Assembly (NCBI RefSeq): GCF_052180255.1 | Contig: NZ_CP197466.1 | Span: 1,798,001-1,862,000 of the forward strand | DNA length: 64,000 nucleotides | Direction of reading: 5' to 3' | Source: Paenibacillus_AM sp052180255 | Lineage (GTDB): Bacteria; Bacillota; Bacilli; Paenibacillales; NBRC-103111 | In this document: positions 25,813-34,574 of the stretch, one piece after another | Layout: each line of letters starts with the position of its first letter | Position numbering within the stretch: position 1 is the first letter of the stretch | The notes under the pieces: model-generated | What the model saw: the letters and a program-made list of their open reading frames with translations, nothing else | What the model was told of the DNA's origin: nothing | Databases searched by the model: none | Made by a program: the position numbers and the translations under genes

Positions 25813-25846
25813 TCCGTTTTTATAATATAGAACAGAGGAGGATTAC

Positions 25847-26416
25847 ATGTCCTGGAGCAAATTGAAGCAACATCTGGAGAGTTTTCTCTGTCCTGCGTTA
25901 CATGGAAGGGTCGAATACCGTGCAACCGGCTACCGTTATTTACCTGATAAAGCAGGACTTTGTTATATTGCTGTTGATAAAAAGAATGTACTCAATATGA
26001 GTGATAGAACTACTTTAATCAGATGGTATCAGACGGAGCTGGAAATTAAGAATGATTCAGATATCCCAATTCCTATTAACAATGAAGAAATTGAAGTGGT
26101 CAGAAAAGAAACCAAGGGGATGGTTCCGGAGGATCGTCTAAAAGTAATTGCAAGAGGTAGAAAAATATCAGAATATGCAAAGGAGATTATGTCAGCACAG
26201 TCATCATTAAGTAAATCAAATTTTATTGTTGTAGCTAATAAGTTTTTATCCATTTCTATAGAGGAAAGCATAGAGAGCAATGATATCTTATTGAATATTC
26301 TAGCTTTGGTGGACAGACGAGTTGGAAAAAAACGAATTTTAAACATGTCCGAGAAGATGAAGTTAAAGCATCCAATTGTGCAGTATTTTTATGAACTACG
26401 GCGTAGTACCTTATGA
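25847..26416 (+). CDS. Uncharacterised protein, resembles SF0329-type family
   Basis: 189 residues beginning MSWSKLKQHLESFLCPAL, with RVEYRATGYRYLPDKAG and CYIAVDKK. I recall this opening from a family named after Shigella SF0329, of unknown function. Soluble, no signal peptide. It starts 34 bp after the TetR gene behind AGAGGAGGATTAC. Not clearly connected to its neighbours. Confidence 0.7.
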   Translation: MSWSKLKQHLESFLCPALHGRVEYRATGYRYLPDKAGLCYIAVDKKNVLNMSDRTTLIRWYQTELEIKNDSDIPIPINNEEIEVVRKETKGMVPEDRLKVIARGRKISEYAKEIMSAQSSLSKSNFIVVANKFLSISIEESIESNDILLNILALVDRRVGKKRILNMSEKMKLKHPIVQYFYELRRSTL

Positions 26417-26522
26417 AAATAAATAACTCATTCACCTCCAATCGAGAGCCCTGCAATTAGGAAAATATTTCCACTCGATCAGGTTTGTAGTATGCTAGCT
26501 ACATAAGGGAGGAGAGGAATCT

Positions 26523-27017
26523 ATGACCAAACAACTGATCGTCGGCGATGTCATGCACGAGCTGACCACTACGCGCCGCATCCTTGAGCGCTTGCCCGAG
26601 GAACATATGGCTTGGAAGCCGCACGAGAAATCGATGACGCTGGGTGGGCTCGTCACGCACCTGATCAACCTACTGAACTGGCAAGTCGCGATTTTTCAGT
26701 ACCCGGAGTTCGATCTTTCGACCGTACCGCAGCGGCGGGAACCTTTGGAACGACGCGTGGACGTGCTGGAGGAGTTCGACGCGAACGTTGGCAAGCTACA
26801 GAAGCTGCTGGCCGAATGCGACGAGAAATCGCTCGGCGAGGAATGGACGCTACGCCACGGCGACCATATCATCCTCCGTCAACCACGTGCGATCGCGCTG
26901 CGTACTTTCGGATTGAGCCATATGGTCCATCATCGGGCTCAGTTTGGGGTTTATTTGCGGTTGCTCGACGTTCCGGTACCGAGCATCTACGGTCCTTCGG
27001 CCGACGAGCAAAGCTAA
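26523..27017 (+). CDS. DinB-family protein
   Basis: 164 residues, a four-helix bundle of the DinB/YfiT type. Spaced histidines (GGLVTHLIN and the C-terminal SHMVHHRAQFGVYLR) would bind a metal. Many members are thiol-dependent transferases or stress proteins; this one cannot be placed further. Ribosome site GGGAGGAGAGG. The gene is markedly GC-rich compared with both neighbours, which suggests recent acquisition from a GC-richer relative. Confidence 0.87.
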   Translation: MTKQLIVGDVMHELTTTRRILERLPEEHMAWKPHEKSMTLGGLVTHLINLLNWQVAIFQYPEFDLSTVPQRREPLERRVDVLEEFDANVGKLQKLLAECDEKSLGEEWTLRHGDHIILRQPRAIALRTFGLSHMVHHRAQFGVYLRLLDVPVPSIYGPSADEQS

Positions 27018-27044
27018 TGAACTAGGCTATTCCACAAAAAGGAA

Positions 27045-27086
27045 AAAATCCCCTCCAAGCCGAATTTAGTTCTTGGAGGGGATTTT
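27045..27086 (+). promoter_or_regulatory. Perfect 15-bp hairpin containing the kinase ribosome site
   Basis: AAAATCCCCTCCAAG (27045-27059) pairs perfectly with CTTGGAGGGGATTTT (27072-27086) around a 12-nt loop. The 3' arm contains GGAGGGG, and the kinase ATG is the next base. It can be the dinB terminator and at the same time occlude translation of the kinase. Confidence 0.8.
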
Positions 27087-28361
27087 ATGTTAAAGGATCT
27101 GTTACTGGATATTATTGATATTTTGTTTCCACTATTGCTGTACCAATTTGTTTGTATTACTAACAAAACTTTCTACCATAAGGACCAACGTCGGCAGATG
27201 CTTCTGGGATTAATGTGCGGGACGGCAATTGTTTTATCCATGGTTTTGCCGACTACGATTACCAATGACTTTGATGGTGATCTTAGAAGTATTCCATTAA
27301 TCATCTCTGCTTTATATGGCGGTTATATGGGGGCAATGATCTCTTTTGTATTTTTATTCGTATGCCGTTTTTTTATTGGTATGGATGGGTTTTTTATAAG
27401 TTTCATCGTTTCATTTATTATTTGCGCTGCTGCTTCTCTTTTTGGTGCTCGGTTTTATAAAAGACCGCCGAAAACTCGATTTATCATTTGCATCATTTTA
27501 ACGTTGGCAGCATTGACCATCTCATGGTGCGCATCCGTCTTTACGTATCAGAAGGACGGGTTTTATTCCATATCTAATGCCTTTCAGATTGGCTTATTAC
27601 ATTTGATTTCCATGTGTATGTCTGTTTTTTTGATGGAAGTAACCATTAAAGCAATTTCGATGCAAGAGCAAATCATTCGTATTGAAAAGTTAAATGTAAC
27701 CAGCCAATTAGCTGCTTCTGTAGCGCATGAAATTCGTTCGCCACTCACTTCTATTAAAGGTTTTTTACAGTTGTTGTTAAGCAATGCGGAAGGGAAGGGT
27801 AGGCAATATCTTGAAATATCTATGACTGAACTAAACCGCATGGAATATATCATTAATGATTTCCTCAATTATTCAAAACCCCAAATCGAATCGATCGAAG
27901 TATTCTCAATATCCTAAATATTAAATCAGATCAAAGAATCTGTAGATCCGTTTGCCCAATCGAAGCATGTGGACTTGAATGTGGATTCAGAAGATAACCT
28001 ATGGATTCAAGCGGAACAGTTTAAAATAAAACAAGCACTTATGAATATCATTAAGAACTCCATAGATGCTTCAACGGGAAAAGGGCAAGTTTCTATAAAA
28101 GCATATCGTCAATTGAATAAAGTTTGTATAAAAATTCGTGACAACGGGGTAGGAATGACATCTGAAGAACTCGCGATATTAGGTACCCCTTTCTATTCTA
28201 CAAAAACGAATGGCACAGGGCTCGGTCTTATGGTGACGTTTAGGATTATCCAAGCTATCAAGGGGACATTGGAGTTTCAGAGCGTCAAGGGTGAGGGCAC
28301 TAATGCACTTGTGATTCTTCCTGCAGTTGATGACCATAGGAAGGAAGTCAATGGATGCTAG
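27087..28361 (+). pseudogene. KinB-like sporulation sensor histidine kinase interrupted by one in-frame stop
   Basis: Residues 1-276 read a six-segment membrane domain and an H-box (SVAHEIRSPLTSIKGFLQLL), then a TAA at 27915-27917. The same frame continues without further stops (ILNQIKESVDPFAQSKH...) through the N-box (IIKNSIDAS), G1 (DNGVGM) and G2 (GTGLGL) to 28361. The full 424-codon length and layout match Bacillus KinB, which feeds phosphate to the Spo0F/Spo0A relay. A single base change, for example GAA or CAA to TAA, explains the break. Two fragments could be made: a membrane-H-box piece and, from ATG at 27969, an ATPase piece. Sequencing error is possible. Translation may also be limited by the hairpin covering the ribosome site. 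Confidence 0.85.
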
Positions 28362-28409
28362 AGCCTAGTAGGTGCTTTTTTCTATGCAGGGCTGATATAA
28401 GCGACTTGA

Positions 28410-28616
28410 ATGTATATTTTTGTAATATTGATATCCGTTATTCTTGCATACTTACTTACCACTCTATCTAACTTACTTCTTAGGAGAAAAGTATCCAGAA
28501 TAAATATGATTGAATCATTCCAGATTCAGAAGACCGCCAAACGGCAAGAAAAACTACTCGTGTCTCAAATCCGTGTGAGTACTGGATTTTTTGATTGTTC
28601 AGCAAGCATTATTTAG
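28410..28616 (+). CDS. Possible small membrane protein
   Basis: 68 residues: one N-terminal hydrophobic segment (MYIFVILISVILAYLLTT) followed by a basic tail. The ribosome site is poor, but a terminator follows exactly at its stop. No family recognised. It might be spurious. The rest of 28362-28754 has only that terminator. Confidence 0.35.
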   Translation: MYIFVILISVILAYLLTTLSNLLLRRKVSRINMIESFQIQKTAKRQEKLLVSQIRVSTGFFDCSASII

Positions 28617-28645
28617 AGATGCCTGTTTTCATGCATCTCTTTTTG
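28615..28645 (+). terminator. Terminator
   Basis: AGAGATGC and GCATCTCT arms around a 10-nt loop, then TTTTT. It ends the kinase region transcript. Confidence 0.8.
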
Positions 28646-28754
28646 CGATGGATGAGTTTTTATTGATCTCTGGGGTATGCTAAACTTAATACATAGCAAA
28701 AAATATCTTTCAGCAAAACTAATGTGTAGATTCGGAAGAAGGGAGTTCTGACTA

Positions 28755-29159
28755 ATGCAAATATCCGACTTTCTGTTCTCTAAGAACAAAGTGGCCTATA
28801 TTAACTCATCAGCTAACATGCAGGAAGCCATTGAAGTGTTAGAGCAAACACAATATTCAGCTATTCCTGTTATTGATGAAGAGGGGAAATACGTTGGTAC
28901 GCTCTCTGAAGGGGATCTATTGTGGAAGATGAAGAATACTACTGGATTGAGCTTTCAAAACTTGGATATCGTCAAAGTTTATGAGATTAAACGCCGTATT
29001 CGTAATGAATGCGTTTATGTAAAAGCACATCTGGAGGATATGCTTCATCTGGCTGCCGATCAGAACTTTGTTCCCGTCGTAGACGACAACCAAATCTTTG
29101 TCGGAATAATCCGTCGCAAAGATATCATTGCGTACTACACTAGTAATATTACAGATTGA
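28755..29159 (+). CDS. Paired CBS-domain protein
   Basis: 134 residues forming two CBS motifs: ANMQEAIEVLEQTQYSAIPVID with GKYVGTLSEGDLL, and a second with FVPVVDDNQIFVGIIRRKDI. Stand-alone CBS pairs bind adenine nucleotides and regulate partners. The partner is unknown here. Ribosome site GAAGGGAG. 42 bp ahead of the MidA-type gene, possibly co-transcribed. Confidence 0.87.
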   Translation: MQISDFLFSKNKVAYINSSANMQEAIEVLEQTQYSAIPVIDEEGKYVGTLSEGDLLWKMKNTTGLSFQNLDIVKVYEIKRRIRNECVYVKAHLEDMLHLAADQNFVPVVDDNQIFVGIIRRKDIIAYYTSNITD

Positions 29160-29201
29160 CAGATTGTCCATATTGAGACACAGAGAGCAGGGTTTTAGTA
29201 A

Positions 29202-30752
29202 ATGACAGAAAATAGACAACAGCGTTTCCGCTTTAGCGAAGCACCCATCTGGGATTTGCAGCGGACTTATTTCGAAGAACAAGGATTGAAGGCTTGGAAT
29301 AATAACCAGGTTCCACAATATATAACGAGTAACCCTATGATTGCCACAGCTTATGCGGAAATCATTTTTGGATTTCTTCAAGATCAGGCTGGAAAGGGTG
29401 ATAGTTCTGAACTTGTAACGATCGTGGAGCTGGGGGCAGGAGCAGGGCGGCTCGCATTTCATGTGCTGCATAAGCTGTGTGAACTGATAGATTATGCGGG
29501 TATTCCGCTTCCCCCTTTTCGCTACGTGATGACTGATTTGGCTTTAAAAAATGTTTCCGGTTGGAAACATCATCCTGCGCTACAAACTTATGTTCAGCAG
29601 GGACTACTCGACTTCGCACGGTTTGATGCCGTGCATGACACAGATCTCAACTTGGTTGTGTCCCAAACAACGATCCGCCCGGGTGATCTGAAGCAGCCGC
29701 TACTGATCGTCGCTAATTATTTTTTTGACAGTATTCCGCAAGAGCTGATCTATGTGGGTGAAGGTAAGATTTTTGAATGCGATGCTTTAATTGATCTTCC
29801 AGAAAATAACAGACATCTTAGTTCGTCAGAAGCATTGGAAAAAATGGAGTTAAATTATGAGTATCGCAGGGCGCCTGAATACGAAGAAGAAACATACCCG
29901 TATCGCGATGTGATCAGGCTTTATCAACAGGAACTTGAGGATTCTCATGTTCTGTTTCCAGTGGTCGGATTGACATGCATGGAGAGGCTGAATCAGCTGT
30001 CACAAGCAGGTTTTCTGCTAATTACAGCAGATAAAGGCGACCACCGACTGGAGAACTGGAAGTTTACGGAACCCCCCCAGCTAATTACTCACGGCAGCTT
30101 CTCTTTAACGGCAAACTATCATGCGATACAACATGTGTTTGAGCAAAGAGGTGCGCAATCACTTTTCACCACGCATCATTATAAAGATATAAATATCGGC
30201 TGCATATTTATGCTGGAAGCCCCAATGAGCTATGCGAATACCCGGTTAGCCTACAGACGGTTTATCGAACGTTTTGGACCCGATGATTTCTTCAGTATGA
30301 AGGAATGGGTGGATCGGCAATCCGACACCATGGTCTTGCAGCAAATTCTGGCCTTTTGGCGTTTGGGCGGGTATGATGCAGAGTTCTTCATCCATAGCAC
30401 AAAACGAATCTCGAGCCTACTGCCAGAAGCTAGCGATGAAGAAATGTTGGATATCCAAAGAGGCATACACACCATGTGGTCATCCTACTATGTAATGGAG
30501 CAGCGCTATGATTTAGCACTCGACATCGGGATAATTCTGTTTGAGATGCACATGTACGAGGATGCGAAGCTTTTCTTGGAAACTTCCGTACACGCAGACG
30601 AAAACGAACCTGTACCAACTATCTTATGTTGTCTGGCTATCTGCTGCTATGAGCTTGGACTAGATGAAGCTGCACTGGCATACACACGCGAAGTGTTGGT
30701 TCTGGAACCCGATCATGAAGACGCCTTGGCGATGCTGAAAAGCTTTGAGTGA
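29202..30752 (+). CDS. MidA-family SAM-dependent methyltransferase with C-terminal TPR repeats
   Basis: 516 residues. The N-terminal SAM-binding motif VELGAGAGRLAFHVLH and the later NYFFDSIPQELIYV resemble MidA/NDUFAF7 (arginine methyltransferase family). About the last 130 residues are tetratricopeptide helices (YDLALDIGIILFEMHMYEDA, DEAALAYTREVLVLEPDHE), a protein-binding module. Substrate unknown; probably a protein methyltransferase. The ribosome site is weak. The C-terminal TPR fusion is not part of mitochondrial NDUFAF7. Confidence 0.75.
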   Translation: MTENRQQRFRFSEAPIWDLQRTYFEEQGLKAWNNNQVPQYITSNPMIATAYAEIIFGFLQDQAGKGDSSELVTIVELGAGAGRLAFHVLHKLCELIDYAGIPLPPFRYVMTDLALKNVSGWKHHPALQTYVQQGLLDFARFDAVHDTDLNLVVSQTTIRPGDLKQPLLIVANYFFDSIPQELIYVGEGKIFECDALIDLPENNRHLSSSEALEKMELNYEYRRAPEYEEETYPYRDVIRLYQQELEDSHVLFPVVGLTCMERLNQLSQAGFLLITADKGDHRLENWKFTEPPQLITHGSFSLTANYHAIQHVFEQRGAQSLFTTHHYKDINIGCIFMLEAPMSYANTRLAYRRFIERFGPDDFFSMKEWVDRQSDTMVLQQILAFWRLGGYDAEFFIHSTKRISSLLPEASDEEMLDIQRGIHTMWSSYYVMEQRYDLALDIGIILFEMHMYEDAKLFLETSVHADENEPVPTILCCLAICCYELGLDEAALAYTREVLVLEPDHEDALAMLKSFE

Positions 30753-31015
30753 AGAGAGGGCGCGGCTGCTAAGATTAGAAAAAGATAGATAAGAAGAAAG
30801 TTGAAATGATGCAGGTGGATTACGAAGAAGTTAGGTTTCTTTAACTAATACCCTGCGGGTTTTTGCCTCTCCCACAGATAATTTATAATTATTATCAAAT
30901 TGGGTCAATATTGATTTTTTCATTTTTACTGGGGAGGGGGTTAAACCCGCAATCCATTAATATAAATGGAAAATCTACAGGGCAACACATTTTCGACTAA
31001 AGGTAGGGTAAAAGT

Positions 31016-31071
31016 AAAAAATATGACGCATTAATCCCTTTTATTATGGGATAGATGAGTCATATTTTTTA
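31016..31071. terminator. Bidirectional terminator-like hairpin in a gene-poor region
   Basis: AAAATATGAC...ATCCC and GGGAT...GTCATATTTT form a long stem with an internal loop, and A/T runs lie on both sides. It is the only clear element in 30753-31204, which otherwise shows no gene I can support. Confidence 0.65.
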
Positions 31072-31204
31072 TTAAAATTATTATTTAAACTGGTTACTTT
31101 ACTAGATTCTGTAGACCTATGTTAACCTCTACTTCAACGACTTCGGCGTCGGCTTATGGATTTATCTTTTAGATAGCTATGTATGAAGAGATTCAAATGA
31201 TTCT

Positions 31205-31484
31205 TTAGATGACCAATATTAGACCACGACTTTCCCTCAATTGTTGTAAAATGTTGTACCTTCCTTTTGATATCTTAAGATAAGTTCCTTCAACCGAGTT
31301 GGTTGAGTTTAAACATCGTGAAATATGGTCGTAAGCAAGTCTTTCCAACTTTTCAATTTCTTCTGAATCTGCTTCTTTTCACGAATAAGATTCTGTTTTG
31401 TTTTTCAAACTCATTTATTTTAACCTGAGCCAAATTTATATTATTATCTATTTCTTCAATCCGTTGCTTTAGACTTAATGACAT
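31205..31484 (-). pseudogene. Frameshifted small coiled-coil gene
   Basis: An ATG at 31484 behind AGGAAAGGAAGG reads MSLSLKQRIEEIDNNINLA..., then stops after about 45 codons. Another frame continues with EEIEKLERLAYDHISRCLNS, SVEGTYLKISKGRYNILQQL and RESRGLILVI. Together they make one helical protein of about 92 residues with a single indel near 31375. Family unknown. Confidence 0.45.
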
Positions 31485-31548
31485 TCACACACCTTCCTTT
31501 CCTATGAAATTTCCATTTTATATATTTTCAGATAGCTAGGAATCCAGA

Positions 31549-31738
31549 TTATTGTTCATCTTCACTAACAGCTCTAATCAAATTTCTTAACTTCATAATC
31601 AATGCTTCGGCGTCTTGAAAAGATAGCCCCTTCTTCATATGTATCTTCAGCTTTCGCATAAAATATCTTTGCATAAGTTTTTGAAAGTGCCTCTATAATT
31701 CTGAATATATCTTCAACTTGAACCAAACACTTATTCAT
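31549..31738 (-). pseudogene. Second frameshifted small gene
   Basis: An ATG at 31738 reads MNKCLVQVEDIFRIIEALSK... to about 31630. The sense continues in another frame as KGLSFQDAEALIMKLRNLIR and AVSEDEQ to a stop at 31549. Together a helical protein of about 62 residues with one indel. It lies just upstream of, and in line with, the other broken gene, so they were probably one operon. The ribosome site is weak. Confidence 0.4.
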
Positions 31739-31789
31739 TAAATTTTATAAATGTGGTACAATTTACCTATTAATTTAAGGAGGCTATTT

Positions 31790-32281
31790 TTGTTGAAAAT
31801 AAAAATCATTTTTCTATTTCTAATTGTCATTTCTATGCTAGTCCTTTATGGGTGCTCATCAAAACGAAATATTTCCACATTAGAGTCATCAATTACTGGG
31901 CATTGGCAAACAATTCCTAAAGATAAGAATAATGCTCCCATTGATTATTATTTTGGTAAAAACGAACTTATTTATTTGGAAAAAGGAACTAAAGAAACCG
32001 TGACGTATAAAGTTGTACGCAGCAATGAAAGTGAAAACTGGATTGAAATAAACACATCGGGAACATCAAATTCGTTTGGTCATACTAGCAAAATTACATT
32101 TAGTAATAAAGAGCGAACCGAGCTAACAGAGAAGGTAAGTCTAGATGGTTTGAATCCTCCATCAAGTAAATCAGATAATTCTGTAGTTAGTGGTGTTATC
32201 GATTCTCTAAAAAATGCTCTTGGGAATAGTTTTGCTGTTGAAAGTAAACTGGTGTATATTGACAATAAAATAAGTCCTTAA
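31790..32281 (+). CDS. Small secreted lipoprotein of unknown function
   Basis: About 163 residues. The start is taken as TTG at 31790 (or TTG at 31793), since AAGGAGG lies just upstream at 31777-31783 while the ATG at 31751 has none. Signal peptide with lipobox LVLYGC, so lipid-anchored outside the membrane. The mature part contains a GHWQTI segment as in small beta-barrel lipid-anchored proteins, but I recognise no family. AT-rich; neighbours are decayed genes, suggesting an acquired patch. Confidence 0.7.
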   Translation: MLKIKIIFLFLIVISMLVLYGCSSKRNISTLESSITGHWQTIPKDKNNAPIDYYFGKNELIYLEKGTKETVTYKVVRSNESENWIEINTSGTSNSFGHTSKITFSNKERTELTEKVSLDGLNPPSSKSDNSVVSGVIDSLKNALGNSFAVESKLVYIDNKISP

Positions 32282-32588
32282 TTGAGGTATGGTTACTAAA
32301 TGTATAGCAATCATACCTATTCTGCTAAGATGAGTTATACCATCATTTAGCAAGTAATACATCACAATATTTATTCAATACTCTTCCAAATCCCCCATAA
32401 ATCATCTGTTTTATCGCTTCTCCTCAAACTCACACAAGCACTTGCTGCACCTGTAACTAAGTACTAATAATTTCCATGCGGAATGCTTCTTGGGGGAGAA
32501 GTTATTAGGTCTAAGGGAACTATTGCTTGTTATGATTTTGCACTAATGATTTTTAAGTAATTGGAGGATTTGATGGAGGAACCTAACC

Positions 32589-32619
32589 AAGGTCAGTTGC
32601 AGGTTTAGCTGGCCTTTTT
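32589..32619 (+). terminator. Terminator-like hairpin in a gene-free stretch
   Basis: AAGGTCAG and CTGGCCTTT arms around an 11-nt loop, then TTTTTG. Just ahead is GGAGG with an 11-codon ORF (MEEPNQGQLQV), too short to call. Nothing else is recognised in 32282-32795. Confidence 0.6.
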
Positions 32620-32795
32620 GTGTGCGAATCAGAAAATATAAGTTGTGCTCCTATACATTCTTGTGTGCTGCCTGTTGATTTCAAATTTTACAACTTCTAT
32701 ACAAGTCTATCTAACGTATCATATATTCTCCTGCTACACTGGTTGCATACTTGATGTTATTAGTATTCGCCGATCAATCGGAGTAAGGAGACAGC

Positions 32796-33491
32796 ATGAA
32801 AAGGAAAAGCAGAAAACAGCTTCAACGCCGCCAAGCGATATTGTTGGAAATTGTCGTTGCTTTGGTGGGAATGATCTGGTCGAAATATGAGCTAATTTCA
32901 TCCTGGGCTTCCGCAGAGTTGACAGTTTCACCGAAAAAGAACAAGGCAATGCAACAAGGAATATCCATCCGCCACAAAATTGTGATCGATGCGGGGCATG
33001 GAGGCAAGGATCCCGGCGCGGATGGAGCCAGCGGCAAGCGGGAGAGAGCGTACACGTTAGCGCTGTCTAAGAAGATATTCGATCTGCTCAAGCAGGAGCC
33101 GATGTTTGAGGCGTACATGACACGTACGGACGATACCTTTGTCGATCTGGAGGATCGTGTCAAACTCACAAACGATCTCAATGCAGAGGCATTCGTCTCT
33201 ATTCATGGGAACACATATAGGGATTCCGATGTGTCTGGCACCGAAACGTATTATTATGCGGACGATAGTTTTCCGTTCGCAAGCAAGGTGCACGAGTATT
33301 TGGTGAAGGCTACAGGGTTCAAGGACCGCGGTGTGAGAAAGGAACACTTGAAGGTACTGACGCAATGCAATAATCTCACAATTTTGCTGGAGGTGGGGTT
33401 CCTCACGAACCAGAGCGATAGACATCAGGATCGAACGGCTATAGCCATTGTGAAAGGAATCAAAGAGTATTTTGCTTATAGGAAAAATTAA
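32796..33491 (+). CDS. N-acetylmuramoyl-L-alanine amidase (Amidase_3)
   Basis: 231 residues: an N-terminal membrane anchor or signal (LLEIVVALVGMIW) and a zinc amidase domain that cuts the lactoyl-peptide bond of peptidoglycan. Ligands and catalytic residues seen: IDAGHGGKDPGA (His), the glutamate in KRERAY, SIHGN (His) and LLEVGFLTN (catalytic Glu). It acts on the outer face of the membrane, in wall turnover, sporulation or germination. Ribosome site TAAGGAGACAGC. 49 bp before a deacetylase that also acts on wall glycan. Confidence 0.9.
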   Translation: MKRKSRKQLQRRQAILLEIVVALVGMIWSKYELISSWASAELTVSPKKNKAMQQGISIRHKIVIDAGHGGKDPGADGASGKRERAYTLALSKKIFDLLKQEPMFEAYMTRTDDTFVDLEDRVKLTNDLNAEAFVSIHGNTYRDSDVSGTETYYYADDSFPFASKVHEYLVKATGFKDRGVRKEHLKVLTQCNNLTILLEVGFLTNQSDRHQDRTAIAIVKGIKEYFAYRKN

Positions 33492-33540
33492 AAAAGTTTT
33501 ATTGACTCACCAGATACTTCATAGAAAGGCTAGATAAATA

Positions 33541-34428
33541 ATGCTAACATTACGAAATGATATAAAAAAAAGAAGAGTAAGAAAGGCGAGAAGAAGATTA
33601 GGTGTTATTCTAGTAGCTATTTTCCTAATGATCTTTTTAATAGGGAAACTCACTTCTGCTCCTGAAGAAGAAGTAGTAGCCAAAGAAAGTATTAATCAAG
33701 AAGATGTCACAGTGATAGCTGAAGAAAGTATCATACAAAGTGCCATACAACCAGCAAAGCAAACAAAGCAATCAGAAAAGCAATCAGCAAAACAAAAAAG
33801 ACCGGATGGAAAGCCTATGGGTAAAATTGTTTATCTAACATTTGATGATGGCCCTACTACATTAACGGATCAATTCTTAGATTTATTAAAAGAGCAAGAT
33901 ATACAAGCAACATTTTTTATGCAGGGAATTAATTTGCAAAAAACCGATTTGCAAAAAAATGTCAAACGAGCCACAAAAGAAGGCCATTATGTCGGAGCTC
34001 ATAGTATGACGCATAATTCCAAAAAGTTATACAATAACGGACAGTTTGTATCAGAGATGAATGAAACTTTGTCTCTTATTCAGGATATTACAGGTACAAA
34101 TCCTAAGTTGGTTCGTCCACCTTATGGTTCAGCACCAGGATTGAAAAGTGAACAGATTCGCAGTCAAATTATAAAAGCTGGAATTAAAATTTGGGATTGG
34201 ACAATTGATTCTAAGGACTGGACGTTAAAAGATCCAAACCAAATTGTAGAAAATATTAAAAAGCAAACTAAAAATGACATAGAAGTCATTCTCATGCATG
34301 AAAAATCGCAAACCTTACAAGCACTGCCCAAAATAATCGCATTTTATAAGGAAAAAGGATATGAGTTTGGTGTATATAATGATGCTGACCATTTCTATCT
34401 TAATTTCCAAAATGACACACGTTTGTAA
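33541..34428 (+). CDS. Membrane-anchored polysaccharide deacetylase (NodB domain)
   Basis: 295 residues. An N-terminal transmembrane anchor after a basic stretch, a Gln/Lys-rich linker (about 60-95), then NodB motifs: TFDDGP (catalytic Asp and metal Asp), HSMTH (metal His), RPPYG, and VILMHEK. It probably deacetylates N-acetylglucosamine or muramic residues in peptidoglycan, giving lysozyme resistance or spore-cortex changes. The ribosome site is weak (GAAAGGCTAG). Terminator at 34471. Confidence 0.9.
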   Translation: MLTLRNDIKKRRVRKARRRLGVILVAIFLMIFLIGKLTSAPEEEVVAKESINQEDVTVIAEESIIQSAIQPAKQTKQSEKQSAKQKRPDGKPMGKIVYLTFDDGPTTLTDQFLDLLKEQDIQATFFMQGINLQKTDLQKNVKRATKEGHYVGAHSMTHNSKKLYNNGQFVSEMNETLSLIQDITGTNPKLVRPPYGSAPGLKSEQIRSQIIKAGIKIWDWTIDSKDWTLKDPNQIVENIKKQTKNDIEVILMHEKSQTLQALPKIIAFYKEKGYEFGVYNDADHFYLNFQNDTRL

Positions 34429-34470
34429 ACGACCTTGGAGATGACTTATATTGAAATATATCACTTAAAT

Positions 34471-34519
34471 AAAAATCCTAATTTCCCGGTACCGTAAAGG
34501 AGAAATTAGGATTTTTTTA
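34471..34519. terminator. Terminator after the deacetylase gene
   Basis: AAAAATCCTAATTTC pairs with GAAATTAGGATTTTT. T run on the + strand, A run on the other, so it may serve both directions. Confidence 0.85.
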
Positions 34520-34520
34520 T

Positions 34521-34564
34521 ATGCGGATTTCCTTCGTGCTGCATGCGGATTTCCTTCGTGCTGC
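34521..34564. repeat. Perfect 22-bp tandem duplication
   Basis: Two adjacent identical units starting ATGCGGATTTCCTTCGTGCT, at 34521-34542 and 34543-34564, just beyond the 3' end of the reverse-strand TetR gene. Probably slippage or a small repeat scar. Confidence 0.85.
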
Positions 34565-34574
34565 CAATCCACAT

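Noticed and set aside
26612..27025. 137-codon ORF overlapping dinB in another frame
   Set aside because: It arises from the high GC content of dinB; Arg/Ala-rich with no family pattern, whereas the DinB frame has the conserved histidines.
32570..32608. 11-codon leader peptide before the hairpin at 32589
   Set aside because: A GGAGG is present but there is no codon bias toward one amino acid and no downstream biosynthetic gene to attenuate.
32645..32890. 81-codon ORF upstream of and overlapping the amidase
   Set aside because: No ribosome site, composition unlike coding sequence, and it overlaps the well-supported amidase start in another frame.
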